DNA of 58,706 nucleotides from Micrococcales bacterium 73-13 (lineage in GTDB: Bacteria; Actinomycetota; Actinomycetes; Actinomycetales; Microbacteriaceae): the NCBI GenBank assembly GCA_001898855.1, contig MKVN01000048.1, positions 1 through 58,706 of the forward strand. The letters are read 5' to 3'. The notes beneath the pieces are model-generated. The model did no database searches and was not told where the DNA came from. It worked only from the letters and a program-made list of their open reading frames with translations. Position 1 is the first letter of the stretch. Every line of letters begins with the position of its first letter. Below are positions 52,579 through 58,706 of the stretch, piece after piece. Made by a program: the position numbers and the translations under genes.

Positions 52579-54087
52579 ATGGCGGACGACGTCGCACGAC
52601 CGATGAACGGCGCGGAGTACCTGGAGAGCCTCCGGGACGGCCGCGAGGTGTACGCCTACGGCGAGCTCGTCGAGGACGTCACGACGCATCCCGCGTTCGA
52701 GCTGCCGACCCGCACGATCGCCCGCATGTACGACAGCCTGCACGACCCCGCGAGCGGCATGGTCACGGTGCCGACCGACACCGGCAACGGCGGATACACC
52801 CACCCGTTCTTCAAGATGCCGACGAGCGTCGAGGAGCTGCGCCAGTCGCGCGACGCGATCGCCCACTGGGCCAGGATGAGCTACGGCTGGATGGGTCGCA
52901 CGCCCGACTACAAGGCGTCCTTCCTCGGCGTCCTCAAGGCCGAGCCCGACTTCTACTCGCCGTATCAGGAGAACGCCGCGCGCTGGTACCGCGAGTCGCA
53001 GGAGAAGGTCCTGTACTGGAACCACGCCCTCGTCAACCCGCCGATCGACCGGCACCTGTCGATCGAGGAGGGCGGCGACGTCGTCGTGCACGTCGAGCAG
53101 GAGACCGACTCCGGCCTCGTGCTCTCCGGGGCGAAGGTCGTCGCGACGGGCTCGGCGATGACGCACATGACGTTCCTCGCCCACTCGGGCGCCCCGCTCA
53201 AGGACAAGCGCTTCGCGATCGTCGCCGCGGTGCCGATGAACGCGCCGGGGCTCAAGCTCATCAGCCGGGTCTCCTACGCGGCGACGGCGCGGCAGACCTC
53301 CTCGCCCTTCGACCACCCGCTCTCGAGCCGCTTCGACGAGAACGACCCGATCCTCGTGCTCGACCGGGTCTTCGTGCCCTGGGAGAACGTCTTCATGTAC
53401 GGGGACCTCGACAAGACCTTCGCGACCATGGACGGCTTCGGCGAGCGCGCCGCGTTCCACGGCGCCATCCGGCTCGCGACGAAGCTCGACTTCATCGTCG
53501 GCCTCCTCATGAAGTCGCTCGACCTCACCGGCACCAAGGAGTTCCGCGGGGTCCAGGCGCGGCTCGGCGAGGCGGTCGCGTGGCGCTCGATGATCTGGTC
53601 GCTCGTCGAGGCGATGGTCTCCGGCGGTCGCGTCGGCAAGGGCGGCGCGGTCAACCCGAACCTCGACGCGGTCAACGCCTACCGCTGGTTCGGCGACAAG
53701 GCCTACAGCGCGATCCGCGACATCGTCATGAAGGACCTCGGCAGCGCGCTCATCTACCTGCCGTCGAGCAGCAAGGACTTCGCGAGCCCGGTCGTCCGGC
53801 CCTACCTCGACAAGTACGTCCGGGGCTCGGGCGGACACGACGCCGAGGACCGGGTCAAGACGCTCAAGCTGCTCTGGGACGCGGTCGGGACCGAGTTCGC
53901 CGGCCGCCACGACCTCTACGAGCGCAACTACATGGGCAACCACGAGCTCATCCGGCTCTTCGTCTACGGCTCGACGATGGGCGCCGGCACGGGCTCGCAG
54001 CTCGTCGAGCTCGCGGAGCAGGCCATGAGCGAGTACGACCTCGACGGCTGGACGCTGCCGGAGTACCAGGAGAGGAAGCAGTCATGA
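52579..54087 (+). CDS. HpaB-family FADH2-dependent phenol ortho-hydroxylase
   Basis: A 502-residue oxygenase component of the 4-hydroxyphenylacetate 3-monooxygenase family. These enzymes use FADH2 from a separate reductase to add oxygen ortho to a phenol hydroxyl. The substrate-binding trio is intact: Arg 107 and Tyr 111 in GRTPDY and His 149 in YWNHALVNPP, spaced exactly as Arg 100, Tyr 104 and His 142 of the Thermus HpaB structure. ATGSAMTHMTFLAH and the C-terminal helical domain also match. No HpaC-type reductase is seen in the window. GAGGGAGA precedes the ATG. The stop overlaps the next start (ATGA), so it is coupled to a VAO-type oxidase. The true substrate is unknown. Confidence 0.88.
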   Translation: MADDVARPMNGAEYLESLRDGREVYAYGELVEDVTTHPAFELPTRTIARMYDSLHDPASGMVTVPTDTGNGGYTHPFFKMPTSVEELRQSRDAIAHWARMSYGWMGRTPDYKASFLGVLKAEPDFYSPYQENAARWYRESQEKVLYWNHALVNPPIDRHLSIEEGGDVVVHVEQETDSGLVLSGAKVVATGSAMTHMTFLAHSGAPLKDKRFAIVAAVPMNAPGLKLISRVSYAATARQTSSPFDHPLSSRFDENDPILVLDRVFVPWENVFMYGDLDKTFATMDGFGERAAFHGAIRLATKLDFIVGLLMKSLDLTGTKEFRGVQARLGEAVAWRSMIWSLVEAMVSGGRVGKGGAVNPNLDAVNAYRWFGDKAYSAIRDIVMKDLGSALIYLPSSSKDFASPVVRPYLDKYVRGSGGHDAEDRVKTLKLLWDAVGTEFAGRHDLYERNYMGNHELIRLFVYGSTMGAGTGSQLVELAEQAMSEYDLDGWTLPEYQERKQS

Positions 54088-55649
54088 GCGAGCGGCCCGT
54101 GCTGCCGCCCGAGGTCGTCGAGGAGCTGCGCGCGGCGCTCGGCGACGCGGCGGTCATCGTCGACGAGGCGGGCGTCGACGCCTTCGGGGACCCGTACGGA
54201 CTGCCGGGCGACGACCGCTTCATCGCCGCCGGGGTCGTCGAGCCGACCACGACCGAGCAGGTGCAGGCGGTCATGCGGATCTGCAACGCGAACGGCGTCC
54301 CGGTCTGGCCGCACTCGCAGGGCCGCAACAACGGCTACGGGGGCCCGGCGGCCCGCGTGCGCGGCTCGCTGCTCATCAGCCTGCGCAAGATGAACCGCGT
54401 GCTGGAGATCAACCACGAGCTCGCCTACGCCGTCGTCGAGCCGGGGGTGCGCTGGTTCGACCTGTACGACGCGCTCGAGGCCGACGGCGGCGACCTCCAG
54501 GTCATGGTCCCCGACCTCGGCTGGGGCAGCGTCATCGGCAACCAGATGGACAACGGCTCGGGCTACCTCCCGCTCGGCGAGGACAACCGGACGCTCACCG
54601 GCCTCGAGGTGGTCCTCGCCGACGGCTCGCTGCTGCGCACGAACCTGGGCAGCATCCCGGGCAACAAGACCTTCCACACCTACAAGAACAGCTACGGGCC
54701 GTCGCTCGACCGCTTCTTCGCGCAGTCCAACTTCGGCGTCGTCGTGCGCGCCGGCGTCTGGCTGCAGCGCAAGCCCGAGGCCTATGCGCCGCTCATGCTC
54801 ACCGTGCCGGAGGACCGGGACCTCGAGATCCTCGTCGACACCCTGCGGGACCTGCGCCTGGAGGGCACGATCAACGCCGTCCCGGCGATCATGTCGACGC
54901 TGACCGCGGTCTCGCAGTTCCTCGAGGAGGACGTCCCGCAGGGCTTCGTCACCGAGGCGGAGATCGACGCGCTCGCCGCGGAGAAGGGGGTCGGCCGCTG
55001 GGCGGTGCGCACCGCGCTCTGGGGGCGGCGCGCGGTCGTCGACGCGAAGCTCGCGCGCCTCCGGGAGGTCTGGGAGGCGATCCCGGGCGCGACGGTCGTC
55101 AGCAACCGGATCTTCGCGCCGCACGAGTACGGCGAGATCGAGCGCGAGACCGACAAGGTGCAGGCCGGCATCCCGACCATGAAGCTCATGGAGTCGGGCC
55201 AGTGGCCGGCCGAGCTCGGGCACCTCGGCTTCGCGCCGCTCGTCCCGCTCGTCGGCAGCGAGGTGCGCAAGGCCGCCGGCGAGATGCAGCGGCTGATGGT
55301 GCAGGAGGGCCTCAACTTCCTCGCGAGCACCTACGCCTTCAACGACCGCACCGCCTGCGTCGTCGCGGTCATCCCGTTCATGATGACGGACCCCGAGCAG
55401 GTCGAGGCCGGCTACCGGGTCGCCCGCAAGCTCGTCAAGGAGATGGGCCGGCTCGGCTACGGCGAGTTCCGCGCGCACCTCGACTACATGGACGACGCGC
55501 GGGCGGTGCACTCCTTCGGCGACCACGCGTACCGCCGCTTCCTGGAGCGGATCAAGGACGCGATCGACCCGAACGGCATCATCATGCCCGGCCGGCACGG
55601 CATCTGGCCGAGCCGCTACGAGCACCTGCGCCACGTGCGGCCGGACTAG
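54084..55649 (+). CDS. VAO/PCMH-family FAD-linked oxidase 1
   Basis: A 521-residue flavoprotein of the vanillyl-alcohol oxidase/p-cresol methylhydroxylase family, which oxidises the benzylic carbon of para-substituted phenols. FAD-domain motifs: GRNNGYGGPAARVRGS (Tyr 85, equivalent to VAO Tyr 108) and VPDLGWGSVIGN (Asp 144, equivalent to VAO Asp 170). His 380 in ELGHLGFAPLVP matches VAO His 422, the covalent FAD anchor. The C-terminus DPNGIIMPGRHGIWPSRY is typical. In the phenolate site Arg 463 is kept but the partner VAO Tyr 503 is Phe 462 (GEFRAHLDYM). It shares the transcript of the HpaB-type hydroxylase. Equivalences come from my recall of the VAO sequence. Confidence 0.87.
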   Translation: MSERPVLPPEVVEELRAALGDAAVIVDEAGVDAFGDPYGLPGDDRFIAAGVVEPTTTEQVQAVMRICNANGVPVWPHSQGRNNGYGGPAARVRGSLLISLRKMNRVLEINHELAYAVVEPGVRWFDLYDALEADGGDLQVMVPDLGWGSVIGNQMDNGSGYLPLGEDNRTLTGLEVVLADGSLLRTNLGSIPGNKTFHTYKNSYGPSLDRFFAQSNFGVVVRAGVWLQRKPEAYAPLMLTVPEDRDLEILVDTLRDLRLEGTINAVPAIMSTLTAVSQFLEEDVPQGFVTEAEIDALAAEKGVGRWAVRTALWGRRAVVDAKLARLREVWEAIPGATVVSNRIFAPHEYGEIERETDKVQAGIPTMKLMESGQWPAELGHLGFAPLVPLVGSEVRKAAGEMQRLMVQEGLNFLASTYAFNDRTACVVAVIPFMMTDPEQVEAGYRVARKLVKEMGRLGYGEFRAHLDYMDDARAVHSFGDHAYRRFLERIKDAIDPNGIIMPGRHGIWPSRYEHLRHVRPD

Positions 55650-55712
55650 GCGACCCTGGCTCGCCGCGCTGCCGGACCGCGGCCGCGGACCGATCGCCGT
55701 CGGGAGACCGGG

Positions 55713-57242
55713 CTACTCGCCCCGGTCCTCGCGGTAGCGCTTCGCCCAGATCCCGGCCTTGCCGGGCTGCAGGACGCCGTTCGGGTCGAGGGTGTCCTTG
55801 ATCGCCTCCGCGACGCGCCGCTGGATGTGGTCGTTGAAGCTCAGCTTCGACTGCACGTGGTCCTGGTGCTGCAGGTGCGTCCGGTACACCTGCTGGCCGC
55901 GGGCGGCCATGACGTCGACCATCCGGGTGTAGTTCTCGTAGACCTTCCGCGTCTGCGCTTCGTCCTTGACGTCGTAGAAGGCGCTGGAGACGTGCAGCAC
56001 GTTCCGCGGCGAGATCATGAGCCCGCTGAAGAACGGCGCGCCGACCTCCTCGTAGCCCTCCTGGATGAGCTTCGCGGTCTCGAGCACCTCGGTGCCGACC
56101 ATCCGGCCGGTGGGGGAGAAGTCGAGGTGCGCCCCGGGCGGCCCGTAGACCTGCTGGAACAGGTCGAGGATGTCGAGGTCCGGGATGCCGGCCATGACCC
56201 GGTCGTCGTGGCTCGGGAAGCCCTCGCGCTTCGTCCCGTCGTAGACGACCTCGCGCGCCCACTCGAGCGTCGGGATCACGTCGAACTGGTCGTGCAGCGC
56301 CTTCAGCGTCGCGTCGACGACGCCCTCGCGCCCGTAGACGGCGAAGCGGGTGAGCCAGGCGTCCTGGTCGGTGGAGAACGTCGTGTTCCCGTCCGAGTCG
56401 AGCGTCGTGCCGCGCATGATGACCGGGTGGTTGTGGATGCTCTTCTCGAGCAGCGCCTCGCGCATCGTGTCGACGACCCGGACGAGCGCCTCGTCGCCGC
56501 GGAAGGAGAGCCAGATCACCGCGTACTTCTCCGGCCGGCGCTGCAGCCAGAACCCGGAGTTCACGATGATGCCGTTGCCGGACTGGAAGAACAGGCCGTC
56601 CAGGCGGGGGCCGAAGCCGTGCTTGTAGACGTAGCGGCCGACCGAGTCCGGCAGCGCGCCGAAGCCGGTGCGCATGAGCTCGCCGGTCGGCAGCACGACC
56701 TCCTGGCCGATGAGGTTCTCCGGGTGGTCGCCCATCGGCGTGTAGCCGCGGCCGTACTCGGTCGAGTTCGCGATGACCGAGCCCCAGCCGAGGTCGGGGA
56801 TCGACGTCCAGCAGCGCCCGCCGGCGGCCTCGAGCGCGTCGTACAGGTCGAACCAGCGCACGCCCGGCTCGACGACCGCGTAGGCGAGGTCCTCGTTCAC
56901 CTCGAGCACCCGGTTCATCCGGCTGAGGTTGACGACGACGGAGCCCTTGACGCGCGGCGCCGGGCCGCCGTACGTGACGTTCTTGCCCTGGCTCCACATC
57001 CACAGCGGCGTGCCGTGCTCGTTCGCGATGCGCACCACCGCCTGGACCTCCTCGGTCGAGGAGGGCATGACCATCGCGGAGGGGTCGAACTGGTCGGACT
57101 CGACGTAGGTGTAGGGATCGCGAGCGGCCTTCAGGTGCTCGGGGTCGGTGACGACCGCGTCGCCGCCGAGCTCCGCCTGGAACGCGGCGATCGCGCGATC
57201 CACGTCGCCGAGCCGGTACCGCGTGCTGTCGACCAGTTCCAT
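55713..57242 (-). CDS. VAO/PCMH-family FAD-linked oxidase 2
   Basis: A 509-residue relative of oxidase 1, clearly diverged from it. Conserved residues by comparison with VAO: Tyr 91 (GKNVTYGGPAPRVKGS), Asp 150 (IPDLGWGSV), His 372 for covalent FAD (GAHLDFSPTG), and Tyr 453-Arg 454 (VYRTHLQHQD), so the whole phenolate-binding set is intact. The C-terminus is DPNGVLQPGKAGIWAKRY. Likely activity is oxidation or dehydrogenation of a 4-alkyl- or 4-hydroxybenzyl-type phenol; no cytochrome partner is seen, so oxygen may be the acceptor. The ATG at 57242 follows GGGGAAGG. It faces oxidase 1 with 63 bases between the stops and has its own copy of the 19-bp operator. Confidence 0.88.
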   Translation of the reverse strand: MELVDSTRYRLGDVDRAIAAFQAELGGDAVVTDPEHLKAARDPYTYVESDQFDPSAMVMPSSTEEVQAVVRIANEHGTPLWMWSQGKNVTYGGPAPRVKGSVVVNLSRMNRVLEVNEDLAYAVVEPGVRWFDLYDALEAAGGRCWTSIPDLGWGSVIANSTEYGRGYTPMGDHPENLIGQEVVLPTGELMRTGFGALPDSVGRYVYKHGFGPRLDGLFFQSGNGIIVNSGFWLQRRPEKYAVIWLSFRGDEALVRVVDTMREALLEKSIHNHPVIMRGTTLDSDGNTTFSTDQDAWLTRFAVYGREGVVDATLKALHDQFDVIPTLEWAREVVYDGTKREGFPSHDDRVMAGIPDLDILDLFQQVYGPPGAHLDFSPTGRMVGTEVLETAKLIQEGYEEVGAPFFSGLMISPRNVLHVSSAFYDVKDEAQTRKVYENYTRMVDVMAARGQQVYRTHLQHQDHVQSKLSFNDHIQRRVAEAIKDTLDPNGVLQPGKAGIWAKRYREDRGE

Positions 57243-57281
57243 CGCCGTCGCCTTCCCCGGCGCTCCGCGGCGCCCCGGTCA

Positions 57282-57334
57282 ACGCTAGGGGGAGCGGCCG
57301 ACGCGACCCGGTGGCTTCCCATCTGATGGGAAGC
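57282..57334 (-). promoter_or_regulatory. operator palindrome and promoter of oxidase 2
   Basis: CTTCCCATCTGATGGGAAG recurs at 57315-57333 and here extends by one G/C pair to 21 bases. On the minus strand TAGCGT (57287-57282) is the likely -10, exactly 27 bases from the palindrome edge, the same distance as at the hydroxylase operon. No good -35 is visible at the usual spacing, which suggests activator dependence. Confidence 0.72.
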
Positions 57335-57396
57335 GCCTGCGAGCGCTCGGCCCGGGACGCGGGCCCGACGTCGGAGGCGGTGCCTAGGCTTCCGGC

Positions 57397-57954
57397 ATGG
57401 GACGCATCGTCTACGACACCGCGGTGTCGCTCAACGGCTGGATCGCGGACGAGGAGCGCTCGCTCGACTGGTTGTTCGAGGCCGCCGGCGGGGAGGACCC
57501 GCCGGCGGACCTGCTGCCGGCCGACACGGCGGTGCTCGTCGAGGGCTCGACGACCTACGAGTGGGTGCTCGCGCACGAGCGGCTGCTCGAGCGCCCGGAG
57601 CGCTGGACCGAGCTCTTCGCGGCGAAGCCGACCTTCGTGTTCACCACCCGGAGCCTGCCGGTCCCGGTGGGCGCGGACGTGCGCTTCGTCCGCGGCCCGG
57701 TGGGCGAGGCGCTGCCGGCGATCCGCGCCGCGGCGGGGGAGGGCGACATCTGGGTGATGGGCGGGGGCGACCTCGCCGGCCAGTTCCTCGACGCCGGCGC
57801 GCTGGACGCGATCGCGCTCTCCGTCGCCCCCGTCGCGCTCACCGGCGGGGCGCCGGTGCTGCCGCGGCGGGTCGGCTCCGCGCGGCTGCGGCTCGTCGAG
57901 GCCCGGCCTGCCGGACCCTTCGCCCGGCTGCTCTACGACGTCCTGCCCGGCTAG
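57397..57954 (+). CDS. RibD-C/dihydrofolate-reductase-like protein
   Basis: A 185-residue protein of the dihydrofolate reductase-like family (RibD C-terminal fold). It begins RIVYDTAVSLNGWIADEER, with the Asn-Gly-Trp-Ile of the NADPH/substrate pocket, and has the glycine motif DIWVMGGGDLAGQFLDAG. Such stand-alone proteins are reductases of unknown substrate, not true folate or riboflavin enzymes. TAGGCT (57385-57390) lies six bases before the ATG. It is divergent from oxidase 2 but on the far side of the operator, so it is probably not part of that regulon. Confidence 0.82.
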   Translation: MGRIVYDTAVSLNGWIADEERSLDWLFEAAGGEDPPADLLPADTAVLVEGSTTYEWVLAHERLLERPERWTELFAAKPTFVFTTRSLPVPVGADVRFVRGPVGEALPAIRAAAGEGDIWVMGGGDLAGQFLDAGALDAIALSVAPVALTGGAPVLPRRVGSARLRLVEARPAGPFARLLYDVLPG

Positions 57955-57977
57955 TCGGCGCCGGATCGGGGAGACGG

Positions 57978-58014
57978 CGAGGCCGCCGGGACCCTCGGGT
58001 CCGCGGCGGCCTCG
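57978..58014. terminator. bidirectional GC-rich hairpin between DHFR-like gene and qcrB
   Basis: CGAGGCCGCC-GGGACCC (57978-57994) pairs with GGGTCC-GC-GGCGGCCTCG (57997-58014), giving a stem of about 16 base pairs with one bulged C and a minimal loop. It lies between converging genes, where it could end both transcripts. There is no T-tract. Confidence 0.5.
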
Positions 58015-58032
58015 GCCGATCTCAGCGCCGGC

Positions 58033-58706
58033 TCAGTGGTGCGAGCCCTCGTCGAGCTCCCGCTGGGAGACCGGTGAGATGCGGTCCTCGTAGAACCACC
58101 GGGAGAACCCGGCCCGCACGTTCTGCCAGAAGCCGATCCGGCCGCGCGAGTTCGGGCGCACCATGAGCGGCTGGTACGTCTCGTAGCTGACCAGGCGCCA
58201 CCGCTCGTACACGTCGAGCGGCTGGTGCACCTCGATGTACTCGCCGCTGGGCATCCGGACGATGCGGCCCGACTCGTAGCCGTGCAGCACGATCTCGCGG
58301 TCCTTCTTCTGCAGCGCGATGCAGACGCGCTTCGCGACGAAGTAGGCGATGATCGGGCCGAGGATGAGCAGCGCCTGGAGCCCGTAGGTGACGTGCTCGA
58401 CCGCCAGCTTGAAGTGGGTCGCGATGAGGTCCGAGCTCGCCGCCGCCCACATCACCGTGTAGAACGTCACGCCGGCCGCGCCGATCGCGGTGCGGGTGGG
58501 CGCGTTCCGCGGACGGTCCGCGATGTGGTGCTCGCGCTTGTCGCCGGTGACCCACGCCTCGATGAAGGGGTAGAACGCCACCAGGACGAGGAACACCAGC
58601 AGGACCAGGATCGGGACGATGATGTTGAACGACCAGGTGAAGCCCCAGAGCTCGAACTCCCACCCTGGCGGGATCAGTCGGAGCATGCCGTCCGCGAAGC
58701 CGATGT
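58033..58706 (-). CDS. qcrB: cytochrome bc1 (bcc) complex cytochrome b subunit, C-terminal part
   Basis: The reading frame continues past the right edge, so about the last 224 residues are present. They start in the Qo-side region, IGFADGMLRLIPPGWEFEL, and include the actinobacterial extension YPFIEAWVTGDKREHHIADR, RPRNAPTRTAIGAAGVTFY, two membrane helices and a cytoplasmic tail with HGYESGRIVRMPSGEYIEVH. QcrB carries the b haems and quinol sites of the bcc complex that feeds CtaC. Its convergent orientation towards ctaC-ctaD-ctaF is the expected actinobacterial layout, apart from the intervening block. Confidence 0.95.
   Translation of the reverse strand, partial: IGFADGMLRLIPPGWEFELWGFTWSFNIIVPILVLLVFLVLVAFYPFIEAWVTGDKREHHIADRPRNAPTRTAIGAAGVTFYTVMWAAASSDLIATHFKLAVEHVTYGLQALLILGPIIAYFVAKRVCIALQKKDREIVLHGYESGRIVRMPSGEYIEVHQPLDVYERWRLVSYETYQPLMVRPNSRGRIGFWQNVRAGFSRWFYEDRISPVSQRELDEGSHH

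Noticed and set aside
55345-55375. Apparent loss of the covalent-flavin histidine in oxidase 1 (Cys-Val where VAO has His-His)
   Set aside because: Counting along the VAO sequence puts those histidines near 466-467, not at the flavin link. The true anchor His 422 aligns with His 380, which is present.
55677-55688. CCGCGGCCGCGG palindrome between the two VAO genes as a terminator or operator
   Set aside because: Such GC palindromes are common by chance at this composition, and there is no T-tract or second copy.
1-58706. CRISPR arrays, tRNA or rRNA genes and insertion sequences
   Set aside because: No spaced repeat array, cloverleaf pattern, rRNA-like stretch or transposase-like protein was recognised on either strand.

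Overview
The window is about 58.7 kb of high-GC actinobacterial chromosome. An mraZ-rsmH-ftsL-ftsI-murF-mraY-murD-ftsW-murG-murC-ftsQ-ftsZ-yggS-sepF-yggT-divIVA division and cell-wall cluster, a GarA/FtsR-type FHA-MerR pair, a PknL-type kinase next to a class II DAHP synthase, and actinobacterial ctaC-ctaD-ctaF and qcrB genes all fit Micrococcales, most likely Microbacteriaceae. The family is my inference from gene order and protein type, not from a search. No rRNA, tRNA, insertion sequence, prophage or CRISPR array was seen, and no gap between genes reaches 300 bases.

Layout. 1-9.4 kb: a partial PfkB-type kinase, a DUF1295 membrane protein, a GarA-like FHA protein, two MerR regulators, a ParA ATPase coupled to a small YdeI-type protein, pyruvate carboxylase, a MinD/ParA-like ATPase and peptide deformylase. 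9.4-18.8 kb: a long-chain acyl-CoA ligase, a PlsC-type acyltransferase, aroG, the PASTA kinase pknL, a LysM wall protein, an Rv2175c-like DNA-binding protein, a polyprenyl diphosphate synthase and a DUF3040 protein closed by a clear terminator. 18.8-37.2 kb: the division/peptidoglycan cluster, opened by a triple MraZ box and containing internal promoters before murC and ftsZ, followed by lspA and an RluD-family synthase. 37.2-49.1 kb: dnaE, hisD, nrdR, pyrD, a DUF3043 protein, an M20 dipeptidase, erpA and the cytochrome oxidase genes ctaC-ctaD-ctaF. 49.1-58.0 kb: an accessory block lying between ctaF and the convergent qcrB.

The accessory block is the most interesting part. It carries a DUF4442 thioesterase-like gene, a monooxygenase-domain membrane protein coupled to guanine deaminase, an IclR-family regulator, an HpaB-type flavin phenol hydroxylase coupled to a vanillyl-alcohol-oxidase (VAO) family flavoprotein, a second convergent VAO-family flavoprotein, and a RibD/DHFR-like protein. 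A perfect 19-bp palindrome, CTTCCCATCTGATGGGAAG, occurs twice: directly after the IclR gene ahead of the hydroxylase operon, and ahead of the second VAO gene. In both places it lies exactly 27 bases from a TAnnnT -10 element. This looks like a small IclR-controlled regulon for oxidising para-substituted phenols.

Two further regulatory patterns stand out. About fifteen genes have a TAnnnT element 6-9 bases before the start codon, as expected for leaderless mRNAs. A TCAA-N7-TTGA palindrome is shared by the second MerR gene and ftsZ, which suggests that FtsR links the first regulatory block to cell division.
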